A stretch of DNA of 64,000 bases from Lactiplantibacillus dongliensis (GCF_005405105.1 NZ_BJDK01000005.1:62001-126000), one strand, 5' to 3'. Shown: positions 30,936-39,580, counted from the first letter of the stretch. Numbers and translations: made by a program. Notes: a model not told the origin generated them from the sequence alone.

Positions 30936-31499
30936 ATGGTTAAAAGAAGAACGTTAACCCAGGCGAAAGTGTTAGCAACTGCTAACCAACTAATTGAGAC
31001 CAAGGGGATTAATGGTTTAACGATCCGTGACTTGGCGCTCGTCTTAGATGTACGACCACAGTCGATTTATAACTATGTCGATAGTTTAAGTGATTTACTC
31101 GACCAAGTCGGCATACAATTTATTCAAGGCGTGACTGACCAATTAAATGAAAAGATGGTCGGGGTTGAAGGCGATGCTGCATTAATGGTATTCGCCCAAG
31201 AATTCCGGGTCGCTTGTGAACGGCATAAGGGCTTAACGCCGGTAATGCTAGACATGAACGATTCTTTAAAAATTCCACGCACACGGAAAGCTTTGGTCAA
31301 GATGTACCAAGATATGTTCCGACCATTACAATTAGACGACAGTGCGCGGGTTGAGAACACCTTGTACCGGTCGGCTTTATTCGGGTTCATTATTCAAGAA
31401 ATCGGGGGCTTCTTTACGATGTCACAAGATGCCTTGGATAAACGTTTTACGCAGACGATGCAGTTGGCGATTGATCAGACGCATATGCCTAAAGAGTGA
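30936..31499 (+). CDS. TetR/AcrR family regulator, divergent from efflux operon
   Basis: This 187-residue regulator has an N-terminal TetR helix-turn-helix (about residues 12-55: GLTIRDLALVLDVRPQSIYN) and a C-terminal ligand domain. It is divergent from the MFS-DUF4811 operon and most likely represses it, releasing on drug binding. Promoter elements TTGACT (30854-30859) and TATAAT (30892-30897) or TTATAA lie upstream. A family B structured repeat begins 3 bases after its stop codon. Confidence 0.88.
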   Translation: MVKRRTLTQAKVLATANQLIETKGINGLTIRDLALVLDVRPQSIYNYVDSLSDLLDQVGIQFIQGVTDQLNEKMVGVEGDAALMVFAQEFRVACERHKGLTPVMLDMNDSLKIPRTRKALVKMYQDMFRPLQLDDSARVENTLYRSALFGFIIQEIGGFFTMSQDALDKRFTQTMQLAIDQTHMPKE

Positions 31500-31501
31500 G
31501 A

Positions 31502-31617
31502 GGGCCAACGGGTTGCCACTGAGCATTGCCTAGCTAGGCAATGATGCCGGTGAATTTTCCGGGATTATTGACTGGCGTAGCAAGCGGAAGCGGCAGTTGG
31601 ACCGAACACGTTTCGGC
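31502..31617 (+). repeat. Family B structured repeat, copy 2 (tetR 3' region)
   Basis: It has the same core as the copy at 22193 (GAGCATTGCCTAGCTAGGC, ACTGGCGTAGCAAGCGGAAG, CCGAACACGTTTCGGC), but the outer stem is CCAAC (31505-31509) with GTTGG (31596-31600) and TGCC with GGCA. Both arms thus differ from copy 1 yet still pair. It directly follows the TetR stop codon. Confidence 0.8.
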
Positions 31618-31694
31618 AAAACAAAAAACACGACCCGAAACTTCAAGTCACAGTAAATTCGCATTGAACGAGCGTGCTTAAAAGCAGCGCAGTC

Positions 31695-31731
31695 AAAAAG
31701 ACTGACTTCCAAAAAGAAGTCAGTCTTTTTT
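31695..31731 (+). terminator. Terminator downstream of tetR and family B repeat
   Basis: AAAAAGACTGACTTC and GAAGTCAGTCTTTTT form a 15-bp perfect stem with loop CAAAAA, then T7. Confidence 0.9.
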
Positions 31732-31743
31732 TAACCAATTACT

Positions 31744-31803
31744 TTGACACACACAGTAATTGGTGGTACATTATTGTCATCGATAATTACTATGTGACAC
31801 ATA
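31744..31803 (+). promoter_or_regulatory. padR operon promoter and operator-like palindrome
   Basis: TTGACA (31744-31749) and TACATT (31767-31772) are spaced by 17 bp. Downstream lies the 13-bp palindrome TATGTGACACATA (31791-31803), of the ATGT-ACAT style bound by PadR proteins, which suggests autoregulation. Confidence 0.55.
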
Positions 31804-31825
31804 ATACTATTTTGAAAGGAAGTCC

Positions 31826-32179
31826 ATGATGAAACCGGAAATTTCTAAAGAGACGATTCGGGGTCATACCACGACCATTGTTTTGAATATTTTAAATCAA
31901 GGTGATAGCTATGGCTATGCGATTGCAAAGACGATTAAAACGTTAAGCCATGCAGCCTATGATATTAATGAAGCCACCCTCTATACCGTCTTTCGGCGAC
32001 TAGAAAAGAATGGTGATATTACGAGTTATTGGGGTAATGAGACTCAGGGCGGCCGGCGAAAGTACTATCGCATTTCGCCACAAGGCCAGGCGACTTTACA
32101 ACATAACATTGACGAATGGCATTTTGCCAAACAAGTCATTGACGATTTGATCTTAGGAAGGATTGACGAACATGAGTGA
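31826..32179 (+). CDS. PadR family transcriptional regulator
   Basis: A 117-residue winged-helix protein with the PadR pattern YGYAIAKTIK, EATLYTVFRRLEKNG, then the wing GGRRKYYRIS at about 84-93. It is a small dimeric repressor. Its 3' end overlaps the next gene by 8 bases; that gene encodes a HAAS/DUF4097 protein. In Firmicutes such PadR-HAAS pairs respond to envelope stress or act in antibiotic-response operons. The palindrome at 31791 is the probable operator. ATG 31829 is an equally possible start behind GAAAGGAAG. Confidence 0.88.
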   Translation: MMKPEISKETIRGHTTTIVLNILNQGDSYGYAIAKTIKTLSHAAYDINEATLYTVFRRLEKNGDITSYWGNETQGGRRKYYRISPQGQATLQHNIDEWHFAKQVIDDLILGRIDEHE

Positions 32180-33494
32180 AAAAATTGAACAGTTGGTGGC
32201 CATGCGGTTGAATACGTATTTTAAGGCGCAACCGATGACGCCGGCGTTAACCGAATTAAAAACAGAACTGGCCACCGATTTAAACGAAGCTGCGAACGAT
32301 AAAGTCAAAGCGGGTCAAGAACCAGAAGCTGCCGTTGCTGAAGCCTTTAGCGACTTTGGTGATATTAATGAATTAATCCAGCAAGTGAACGCTGAAAACG
32401 GGACGGCACAGGACTTACATGGACATCATATCGTGGTCGACGATGCGGGTGTTTCCATTGATGATGGAAACACGTTGAAGATTAATCATGACGGGGTCTC
32501 AATCAATCATGGGGCTATCAAAGCAGATGAACATGGGTTGAAAATTGGAAAATTGGTGATGGATGAATCAGGGATTAACTACGACGGTGAACCAGTCATG
32601 CAGCCAGACTTTGGTGATCCTGTCCAGCCGTTGAATTTGGCTGGTGAATATCAAGATAATTTGCGATTAGTCAATGAACAACGGTTTGCCGCCGCAGAGA
32701 TTAATGACTTATCAATCGCCTATCGTTCTGCGACGGTCAAAGTGTTGCCAACGGTTGGTGGTGAGGATGAGATTATTGTGCGCGAATATATGAAACCAAA
32801 TAATACGGCCTATTATGCGCACACGAGCCAACAGGGCAGTGCTTTAAGCATTGAACAAGGGAAAGTGCCGTTCTTAATCCCGTTGCGGGTACACGTTCAG
32901 ATTCATGTTCCAGCCAACTATACAGGTGATTTGAAGCTCGCTAGCAAGTCGGGATCGGTATTGTTAGCAGGACTTAAACAGCTGCAGGTCGTCAACTTAC
33001 GAATTACTAGCGGCAGTTGTCGGGTGGATAGTGTGGCGGCCACCGCAATGAGTGCGGATATTATCTCTGGGAGCTTGCGGCTCAGCCAAGTACGGGTTAC
33101 GGATCAATTTGGGATGTTGGTCAAGAGTGGTCGCATCAAGTTAGCTAGTGTGCAGGCCGGTCAATTCACGGTCAATGCCACGAGCGGCAGCATTCAGGGC
33201 ATCGATGTCACTGGTAGCGGGAGTTGGACGGCACATTCTGGGTCAATCAAGTTGGCTATGAAACAACTCACAGGTGACTTGAACTTGAATGCGCATAGCG
33301 GGTCGATCAAGTTAGCGATGCCATTGGATGCCAGCTATCGGTATCAATTGGAATCACATAGCGGTCGGGTCACATCACCAGCTCAAGCTGTTAAGGAACA
33401 CGTTGCGGATGGCTATCAAGCGGGTTACGTGGGGCCGACTGCACAGTACTTGATTAACGGTCGTGTGCATAGCGGGTCGATTAAATTGTATTAG
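32172..33494 (+). CDS. HAAS-domain and DUF4097 beta-repeat protein
   Basis: The 440-residue protein starts with a HAAS domain (about residues 1-75, helical, with YFKAQPMTPALTELKTEL), which is found next to PadR repressors. A region with VSIDDGN and ISYDG-type turns follows, then a C-terminal DUF4097 beta-strand repeat in which S-GSIKLA recurs several times (for example near residues 350, 375 and at the extreme C-terminus VHSGSIKLY). No membrane helix is evident, unlike many HAAS proteins. The start is ATG 32172 with AGGAAGGA upstream. It is probably the effector or sensor partner of PadR; its biochemical role is unknown. Confidence 0.75.
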   Translation: MSEKIEQLVAMRLNTYFKAQPMTPALTELKTELATDLNEAANDKVKAGQEPEAAVAEAFSDFGDINELIQQVNAENGTAQDLHGHHIVVDDAGVSIDDGNTLKINHDGVSINHGAIKADEHGLKIGKLVMDESGINYDGEPVMQPDFGDPVQPLNLAGEYQDNLRLVNEQRFAAAEINDLSIAYRSATVKVLPTVGGEDEIIVREYMKPNNTAYYAHTSQQGSALSIEQGKVPFLIPLRVHVQIHVPANYTGDLKLASKSGSVLLAGLKQLQVVNLRITSGSCRVDSVAATAMSADIISGSLRLSQVRVTDQFGMLVKSGRIKLASVQAGQFTVNATSGSIQGIDVTGSGSWTAHSGSIKLAMKQLTGDLNLNAHSGSIKLAMPLDASYRYQLESHSGRVTSPAQAVKEHVADGYQAGYVGPTAQYLINGRVHSGSIKLY

Positions 33495-33520
33495 GATGTT
33501 TGGCGCTAGTCGAAGTTGCC
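33494..33520. repeat. Family A repeat, terminal remnant
   Basis: GTTTGGCGCTAGTCGAAGTTGCC resembles the left terminus of the family. Only about 27 bp are left, immediately after the stop codon. Confidence 0.4.
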
Positions 33521-33558
33521 ACCTTCACAATCTTTGGACAAGTATCTTTCAGAACGTC

Positions 33559-33597
33559 AAAAACGGTGCCACCCCTAACCAGGTGCGCACCGTTTTT
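33559..33597 (+). terminator. Terminator of the padR operon
   Basis: AAAAACGGTGC and GCACCGTTTTT form an 11-bp stem with extra inner pairing (CACC / GGTG). Confidence 0.85.
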
Positions 33598-33599
33598 GT

Positions 33600-33975
33600 G
33601 ATTGCAAATTTTCCGAACGCAAATAGTGGCGTTTTTAAAACCAGGTATCATATAATCTACATAGAGCAGTTTAGAAGATTAAGTGATCCTGACTGGTTTC
33701 GCCGATTAACTAGCCGCGACTGACAGCGTCGTTGCGGCTAATCCCAGTGACAACAGTAACCGAGACTGTAACGGTACTAGCTACTGGAAAAATAAGCTAT
33801 TGCATATTGTTGGTCAAGTTGAGCGAAACCCGTTATGATGGTCTTAGGGAATTAAATCAAGGGTCATTTAGTCGATTAGGGTTTATAGTACGAACTAACA
33901 AACCCGTTAATTACTTTAAACCAAAATTAACCATGTGACGGGATCTTCCGTCGATAATCTGAGGGGGTTATATTA
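33600..33975 (+). other. Long structured interval upstream of the matrixin gene
   Basis: No credible gene is present in these 376 bp. A TATAAT (33652-33657) lies near the left end, giving a possible 5' leader of about 300 nt. It can form a strong hairpin, TAGCCGC (33711-33717) with GCGGCTA, enclosed by ACTGG/CCAGT, and further pairing follows. A GAGGGGG ribosome site precedes ATG 33976. It may be a regulatory leader; I recognise no known class. Confidence 0.4.
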
Positions 33976-34662
33976 ATGAAGTCCAAGCATCAACTAGCCA
34001 TCGCCAGCCTAATGACTGTGGGCGCACTAATGATGACGGCCCAACCAATCGCTGCGGCCACATCATCCAGTACACCGATTGCCCCATGGCGTTATGACAA
34101 GAAAACAACCACGTATCGTGACAAATCGACCTCGCCATATTACAAAGACGTTTGGCGTCAAGCTACGAAGAATTGGCAAAAACAAGGCTTTAAGTGGCAA
34201 TCAACCAAGAACAGTAGTAAAACAACGTTGACGTCATATGCTGATAAGTCAGCCAAAGGGGTCGTTTATATTGGGATGAAGCAAACGACGTATACGGCTA
34301 GTGGGCGGATTATTAAGAATAAAGTGATGCTTAACCGGGCCTCGTTCCAGAAGTTTAAGTACAATAAGGCGGAACGGGTTAAGGTCGCTGAACATGAACT
34401 GGGGCATGCACTAGGGTTAGCGCATAATCAACGGGGAAGTGTGTCCGTGATGAACCCCGCTAACCGTTCGTATGCGATTAAGAAGGTTGACGTTAAAGGG
34501 ATGCAGCGGCGATACCAAACCCCTTATAAGACGGTGACTAATGATACCGTTTACGTCGCCAACTCATCCCTAAAGGCCAATCCTTACTTAGAGATCCAAA
34601 CGGTCTTCGGTCACGATCATGATTGCGAAACGGCGTCACAATTTACCTTAACACCATTTTAA
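33976..34662 (+). CDS. Secreted matrixin-family zinc metalloprotease
   Basis: The 228-residue pre-protein has a Sec signal peptide (about residues 1-28, cleavage near AAA-TSS). The metzincin zinc motif HELGHALGLAH is at 140-150 (H140, E141, H144, H150), with the Met-turn VMNP following at 158-161. It fits the M10A matrixin family, whose bacterial members are short, secreted peptidases. It probably cleaves surface or environmental proteins. No pro-domain cysteine switch is visible. It is monocistronic, with a long leader upstream and a terminator downstream. Confidence 0.85.
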   Translation: MKSKHQLAIASLMTVGALMMTAQPIAAATSSSTPIAPWRYDKKTTTYRDKSTSPYYKDVWRQATKNWQKQGFKWQSTKNSSKTTLTSYADKSAKGVVYIGMKQTTYTASGRIIKNKVMLNRASFQKFKYNKAERVKVAEHELGHALGLAHNQRGSVSVMNPANRSYAIKKVDVKGMQRRYQTPYKTVTNDTVYVANSSLKANPYLEIQTVFGHDHDCETASQFTLTPF

Positions 34663-34672
34663 CGGTCACTAG

Positions 34673-34707
34673 CGAGCAACCTTTTAGGAGGTGCTCGTTT
34701 ATTTTTT
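34673..34707 (+). terminator. Terminator of the matrixin gene
   Basis: CGAGCA...TGCTCG with an inner CC/GG stem is followed by TTTATTTTTT. It ends just before the next gene's ribosome site. Confidence 0.65.
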
Positions 34708-34725
34708 GCTTTGGGGGCGAGTCAA

Positions 34726-36051
34726 ATGACGTGGCAGACTTACCAAGATCTCAATAGTCAGCAACCGTTCGAGATTGTCGGGCAATGGGGCTTTACGCCG
34801 ACTGAGTTGCCGTACAGTGGGACCTTACATTATCAACCACAGGCGATGCATTTATTGTTAACGGCCAATGATTTGGCAATTAGTCAGCATCAACAAGCCT
34901 TTTTATACGGGCGTGGCACGGTAGTTCTACCGGTGGCAAACGGCGCACCGGTTTATTTGCCGGTTAAGGTCAGCCTGAGCGGACTCTATCCGGTGCGACA
35001 GCAACAGACCTTTCAAAATGATGACCAGCAAGCGGTGCTGGATTATGGCGTGCTCGGAATGGTACTCGGCGGCTTTGTGACGGCCACGACGCGGCTGGCG
35101 GCATTGCAACTTGATTTGTTGAATCTAACAGCGTGGCTGCAACCCGCGGTGGGGACGGTGAAGCGGTCGTCAGCGCCGACAGCTAAGCCGCAAGATTGGT
35201 TTCAGTTTACGATTGGTCAGCGGACCTATCAGTTACTGACGACGACTAGACCGTTAGTCGGAACTTTGCTAGGAGACCAACAAGTTTCTGGCTTTCAAGT
35301 CCATCAAAGTATTGGCGTGGCTCTCGGCACTGGCGGTGGCAGCTTGCGGGAGGTGTCACTGATTGCGAAACAAGTTGCTGACTGGTTAGCCGTGGTCAGC
35401 GGGCAACCAACCGTGGTGACCCGGCTGGTGGGTCAAGTTGCGGATCAGCAGCTGATGATTTTTGAGACGACTGCTGATCAAGCCGTTAGTTGTGATTTCC
35501 GCTTTACGCGACTAGCAATCCCGCGTGATAACGCGTGGTATCAGGCGATGGCGTTATCGTTACGCAATTGGTTAATGACCTACGACAAGCTGGTGCCGGT
35601 GGTCAACACCCTAACCCCGACGCGCCCCGTTCAAGATATTAATGGTGAAATCCAACGTATTTGTAATTGCCTGAATATTATTTTCGATGCTTTTTATAAA
35701 AATAAAGGTCGCAAAAAAGAAGTTTACTACCGCCGTAAGGTCAAGATTGTGTTGGAAAATTGTGCGCCACAAGAGCTGCAACAAGCGATGGGGGCGTTGC
35801 CAGTTGTGCGAACGACGAATCAGTTATTAGATCTGATTCGCGATGCCCGCAACGTTTCCGCCCATAGTTCGCTGGCCGTCACTACCGTCAAAGGACTGAC
35901 CACGATTGGTCAAAAATATCAATTTCAACTAGTGATGAAGACCTTGCTACGCTTATGGTTGTTACATCAATTAGGCGTGTCGCCGACCATCTTAGCGGCA
36001 GAAGTTCGGTTAGCGCAGCCCTTTGAAGTGGCGATGACGCAGACTTGGTAG
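34726..36051 (+). CDS. ApeA-like HEPN protein, putative single-gene phage defence
   Basis: The 441-residue protein begins with a beta-rich domain (EIVGQWGFTPTELPYSGTLH onward) whose G-W...LP...GTL-Y pattern resembles the ApeA N-terminal domain. The C-terminal third is helical and holds a HEPN RNase motif, RNVSAH (R375-H380, the R-x4-H signature). ApeA proteins act alone in abortive phage defence by RNA cleavage. Start ATG 34726 is preferred over TTG 34711 because GGGGGCGAG precedes it. No toxin-antitoxin partner is adjacent, in keeping with a single-gene system. Assignment rests on motif and layout, not on a search. Confidence 0.6.
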   Translation: MTWQTYQDLNSQQPFEIVGQWGFTPTELPYSGTLHYQPQAMHLLLTANDLAISQHQQAFLYGRGTVVLPVANGAPVYLPVKVSLSGLYPVRQQQTFQNDDQQAVLDYGVLGMVLGGFVTATTRLAALQLDLLNLTAWLQPAVGTVKRSSAPTAKPQDWFQFTIGQRTYQLLTTTRPLVGTLLGDQQVSGFQVHQSIGVALGTGGGSLREVSLIAKQVADWLAVVSGQPTVVTRLVGQVADQQLMIFETTADQAVSCDFRFTRLAIPRDNAWYQAMALSLRNWLMTYDKLVPVVNTLTPTRPVQDINGEIQRICNCLNIIFDAFYKNKGRKKEVYYRRKVKIVLENCAPQELQQAMGALPVVRTTNQLLDLIRDARNVSAHSSLAVTTVKGLTTIGQKYQFQLVMKTLLRLWLLHQLGVSPTILAAEVRLAQPFEVAMTQTW

Positions 36052-36056
36052 CTAGT

Positions 36057-36088
36057 AAAAAAGATTAGCCGTTAAGCTAATCTTTTTT
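36057..36088. terminator. Bidirectional terminator
   Basis: AAAAAAGATTAGC pairs with GCTAATCTTTTTT around loop CGTTAA. On the reverse strand the stem overlaps the stop codon of the gluconokinase-like gene. Confidence 0.9.
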
Positions 36089-37570
36089 AGTCATCAACGC
36101 AGCTAATTTTCCGAAAAGCGGCTGGTAAGCGGTGGTCAGTTCTTGATAAAGCGGATATAACCGTTGATAAGTTGCCACCGCTGAGGAATCTGGGGTGACA
36201 ATCTGCTCGTGGCCCACTAACTGTGCCACGGCTGTCAGATCGGTTACTTGATCTAAACTAACCCAGCCCAAGACAGCCGCGCCTAGACACGAACTCTCGA
36301 AACTATCCGGAATAACTAACGGAGTCGCGAAGATATCGGCTAGTAGTTGCCGCCAGGTCGCAGAATTAGCAAACCCACCTGTAGCTTGCAGGCTTTTGAA
36401 GGGACCAGTTAATTGCTGGACCAACTTAGCGACTTGGACCAGATTAAAGCCGATTCCTTCCAAAGCGGCGCGACTCAGGTCCGCACGGGTATGTTGAGCA
36501 GTTAAGCCAAAGTAAGCGCCCCGGGCATCCGCATTCCATAGTGGCGCGCGTTCGCCATTTAGATAAGGGTGCATTAACAGGCCATGACTGCCAGCTGGCA
36601 CTTGACTGGCCAATTGGGTGATGGTCGCGTAGGAAGCCCCGTCAAAAAAGGTATCACGAACCCATTTTAAAACGTTACCGCCGTTATTGACCGGCCCGCC
36701 AATGACCCAGCGATGTGGTGCTAAGTAGTAACAAAATAGTCGACCGTGCGGATCAAGCTGCGGCTGGTCGGTCACGACCCGAATGGCCCCGGATGTCCCA
36801 ATGGTTAATGCCGCTACGCCTGGCTCAATGGCATTGACGCCTAGATTAGATAAGCAGCCGTCACTGGCGCCAACAATCAGCGGTGTCTGGGGATTGAGCT
36901 GCCACTTGGTCGCCAAGGCTGATTTTAAGCCAATCACTTGGGCGGTGGTATCCACGAGTCGGGGTAACTGTTCAGCCTGAATATGAGCTAGCTTTAACGC
37001 CAGCGGGTCCCAGTCGAAGTGCTGCAAGTTAAAGAGACCGGTGGCATTTGCAATCGAATAGTCCATGACTAACTGACCCGTGAGTTGATCGATGACGTAA
37101 CTTTTGATATCCACCACCCACCGCGCTTTCGCCAGGAGATTAGGCTTGGTTTCGGCAAGCCAAGCTAACTTAGCTAATGGCGTCATGGGGCGTAATGGTG
37201 TACCGGTATTTAGATAGAGTTGATGTGCTTGTGGTAGGGCACGGAGCCGATCAGCAGCTGCCTTAGCCCGGTTGTCAGCCCAAGTGTACATGCGCGTCAA
37301 CGGCTGATGGGCGTCATCTAACAAAATCAAACTATGCATGGCGGCCGAAAAACTAATGCCGCCAATTGGTTGTTTAGCTTGCGGTAGCACGGCTTGAATG
37401 CCAGTCAAAACGGCTTTGAAAATTGCAGCGGGTTCTTCTTCAGCCATGCCCGGCAAGTCTTGATAGAGCGGGTAGCCATGGTTAGCGCTGGCGGCAACTT
37501 GGCCGTTAGCATCATATAAGACGACTTTAGTACTGGTTGTGCCGATATCGACACCTAACATCGGTTGCAT
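36077..37570 (-). CDS. gntK: FGGY-family carbohydrate kinase, gluconokinase-like
   Basis: A 497-residue actin-fold sugar kinase: N-terminal phosphate motif LGVDIGTTSTKVVLYD, a central IVGASDGCLSNLG, the adenosine-motif region LTIGTSGAIRVV and the C-terminal ATGGFANSATWRQLLADI. Sequence character (GISFSAAMHSLILLD, YTWADNRA) fits bacterial gluconokinases of the FGGY type, giving 6-phosphogluconate. No gluconate permease is adjacent, but a divergent RpiR regulator follows. The exact substrate should be taken as probable only. Confidence 0.75.
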   Translation of the reverse strand: MQPMLGVDIGTTSTKVVLYDANGQVAASANHGYPLYQDLPGMAEEEPAAIFKAVLTGIQAVLPQAKQPIGGISFSAAMHSLILLDDAHQPLTRMYTWADNRAKAAADRLRALPQAHQLYLNTGTPLRPMTPLAKLAWLAETKPNLLAKARWVVDIKSYVIDQLTGQLVMDYSIANATGLFNLQHFDWDPLALKLAHIQAEQLPRLVDTTAQVIGLKSALATKWQLNPQTPLIVGASDGCLSNLGVNAIEPGVAALTIGTSGAIRVVTDQPQLDPHGRLFCYYLAPHRWVIGGPVNNGGNVLKWVRDTFFDGASYATITQLASQVPAGSHGLLMHPYLNGERAPLWNADARGAYFGLTAQHTRADLSRAALEGIGFNLVQVAKLVQQLTGPFKSLQATGGFANSATWRQLLADIFATPLVIPDSFESSCLGAAVLGWVSLDQVTDLTAVAQLVGHEQIVTPDSSAVATYQRLYPLYQELTTAYQPLFGKLAALMTKKD

Positions 37571-37600
37571 TTATTAAGAACTCCTTTTTATGACGTGTTA

Positions 37601-37797
37601 CGCTTGGTGCTAGTGGGATCAGATTACCATTCTGGTTGGGCCAGCATTGGCAAAAACGTGATGGCCGTTTTGGGCAGCCGAAGCGGTCTTCCAAGCCGGG
37701 GGTTATCTAAGTTGGAAAATTACCGACCAAGATAAACGACAGCACTGCGCATTTTAGACCCCAACTGGCAGGCGGCAATTTTGACTAGCACCAAGTG
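37601..37797. repeat. Family A repeat, internally deleted copy with both ends
   Basis: The left end CGCTTGGTGCTAGTGGG and right end GACTAGCACCAAGTG are intact, but the second palindromic arm is mostly missing, leaving 197 bp. Inner words AAGCCGGGGGTTATCTAAG and GACCAAGATAAACGACAGCA match the family. It lies between the gluconokinase-like gene and the rpiR-type gene. Confidence 0.7.
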
Positions 37798-37902
37798 TCA
37801 AAGTTAATTTTCAGTTTACAGGCAAACGGGCGTCGGCGCAATTGAACCGGTCTGGGGCAAATTTCAATATTGTGGTAAAATTTGGTCATGGAGGTGGCCG
37901 CT

Positions 37903-38781
37903 TTGTCCACACAGAAATCTGCACATCGTAATCGCGTTTTGACCTTGATTCGGTCGTACTATCCTAACCTTAGTCACACCGATCGCAAAATTGCCGATTA
38001 TATTATTAAAGACCCCGTTAAAACGGCGGCGCAATCTATTTCTGATTTGGCAGCAGCCGTGGGGGTTTCAACGGCGACCGTATCACGTTTTGTAAAGCGC
38101 ATTAGTTTTAACAGTTTTCGTGACTTTTCAAGAGAGCTGACGGCGGCCGAACCGTTAGAACAATCGAATGCGGAGGCGTTTCAAGACGTTGAGAAGCAAA
38201 CGACTTTTAAAGGAATTGCGGATTCGACGTTTAATAGTATTCGGAGTTCCTTGGATCAGACCAGTCAAGTGATGACGGAGGCTGACTTAAAAGCCGCGAC
38301 TGAATTATTATTGGGAGCCCGCATCATTGGATTCTACGGGCTCGGCGGTTCGGCGGTGGCGTCTTTGGATGGCTATCATAAGTTCGTTCGCACGGGGATT
38401 TTATGTGCGCATAATACGGACTATGATATGCAGTTGATGCAGGCGGCTCAAATGACTGCTAAAGATGTCGCGGTCGTGATTTCTCATACCGGCCGGAACC
38501 AACAGACGTTACAAATTTTAAATACATTAATTGAACACCAGGTACCGGTGATTGCGTTGACGAGCTTTGGTAATTCACCCTTAGCCAAGGGGAGTACAGT
38601 GGCCTTTATCTCCGTTGCGGAAGAGGTTAATTATCGTTCCGAAGGGCTGACGTCCTTGATTGCACAGATGAGTATTATTGATAGTCTGTTCTTAATGACG
38701 GCGGTACATGGTGATCGTCAGATGGCGGCTAGCTTAGGGCGCGTGCGCGATGCGATTAGTCAGACGCGAACGGAATTATAG
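37903..38781 (+). CDS. RpiR-type (MurR/RpiR) transcriptional regulator with SIS domain
   Basis: This 292-residue regulator has an N-terminal HTH_6 domain (SISDLAAAVGVSTATVSRFVK, about residues 45-65) and a C-terminal SIS sugar-phosphate isomerase domain (IGFYGLGGSAVASLDGYHKF and VAVVISHTGRNQQTLQ). It would sense a phosphosugar. TTG 37903 is selected because GGAGGTGG ends 5-8 bases before it; upstream starts would lie on that site. Divergent from the gluconokinase-like gene, it may control it. Confidence 0.85.
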   Translation: MSTQKSAHRNRVLTLIRSYYPNLSHTDRKIADYIIKDPVKTAAQSISDLAAAVGVSTATVSRFVKRISFNSFRDFSRELTAAEPLEQSNAEAFQDVEKQTTFKGIADSTFNSIRSSLDQTSQVMTEADLKAATELLLGARIIGFYGLGGSAVASLDGYHKFVRTGILCAHNTDYDMQLMQAAQMTAKDVAVVISHTGRNQQTLQILNTLIEHQVPVIALTSFGNSPLAKGSTVAFISVAEEVNYRSEGLTSLIAQMSIIDSLFLMTAVHGDRQMAASLGRVRDAISQTRTEL

Positions 38782-38806
38782 GCGATTGTTGGGGTGATTA
38801 GTAAAG

Positions 38807-39580
38807 ATGGCAACACAACATACACGACCGATCTACGCGCGTACGCGTGGGGCTAAATGGCGACATCGATTAGGGTTAGTCCTAATCCTAGTCCTAGTTG
38901 CGGGGCTAATCTGGGGTGGCCTGCAATGGCTACAGTTTCGGCGTGACGCCGTGGTGCAAGGTTTTAATGTCCGTGGCGTGGCGGTGAGTCAAAATGATGG
39001 TTATTTAGATTTTGCGGCGTTACAAAAAGATGGGCTGAAGTTTGTCTACTTGAAGGCAACTCAAGGTGCCAGTTATAGTGATGATAACTTTAGTAGCAGT
39101 TACTCGCGGATTCTAGGGACGAGTTTAGGAGTTGGGGTGTACCATGTCTTTAGCTTTTCCAGTTCTGGGCAAGCACAGACGGCTTACTTTGAAAAGACGG
39201 TCAATGATAATGTCGGTAACTTGCCGATTGGGATTCAAGTCCAGTATTACGGTGACTATACCAGCGATACCGTCAACGTCAAGCGCGCGCAAAAGCAGTT
39301 ACGCGCGTTAGTCTTAAATCTAACGGACCATTATAATCGTCATTGTGTCATCTGGACGACGCCAACGATCGCTAAGCACATTGTAAAGCCGGTGATCAAG
39401 AAAACACCGCTTTGGTTAGATACGACGCAAACACGCCAACAAAGTCAGCGCGTCTTATTTATGCACTATACCAATCGCGCAGTTTATCGGCAAAATGGGA
39501 CTAGTCAGGAATTTAACGGGCTGATCTTTAATGGTAATGACGATGCCTTTCAAAAGGTGATTGCGGCTGGGTTGAATTAA
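38807..39580 (+). CDS. GH25 lysozyme-like membrane protein lacking the catalytic acids
   Basis: The 257-residue protein has a basic N-terminus, one membrane helix (about residues 22-41) and an extracellular GH25 domain. In active GH25 enzymes the first strand has Asp (DVS-xxQG) and later strands carry Glu (KATEG) and an Asp-x-Glu (LDVE-type). Here these read GVAVSQNDG (A59), KATQGAS (Q86) and IQVQYYG (Q144, Q146). All the key acids are replaced, so it is probably a non-catalytic wall-binding protein. It follows the RpiR gene by 25 bp and may share its transcript. Confidence 0.75.
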   Translation: MATQHTRPIYARTRGAKWRHRLGLVLILVLVAGLIWGGLQWLQFRRDAVVQGFNVRGVAVSQNDGYLDFAALQKDGLKFVYLKATQGASYSDDNFSSSYSRILGTSLGVGVYHVFSFSSSGQAQTAYFEKTVNDNVGNLPIGIQVQYYGDYTSDTVNVKRAQKQLRALVLNLTDHYNRHCVIWTTPTIAKHIVKPVIKKTPLWLDTTQTRQQSQRVLFMHYTNRAVYRQNGTSQEFNGLIFNGNDDAFQKVIAAGLN

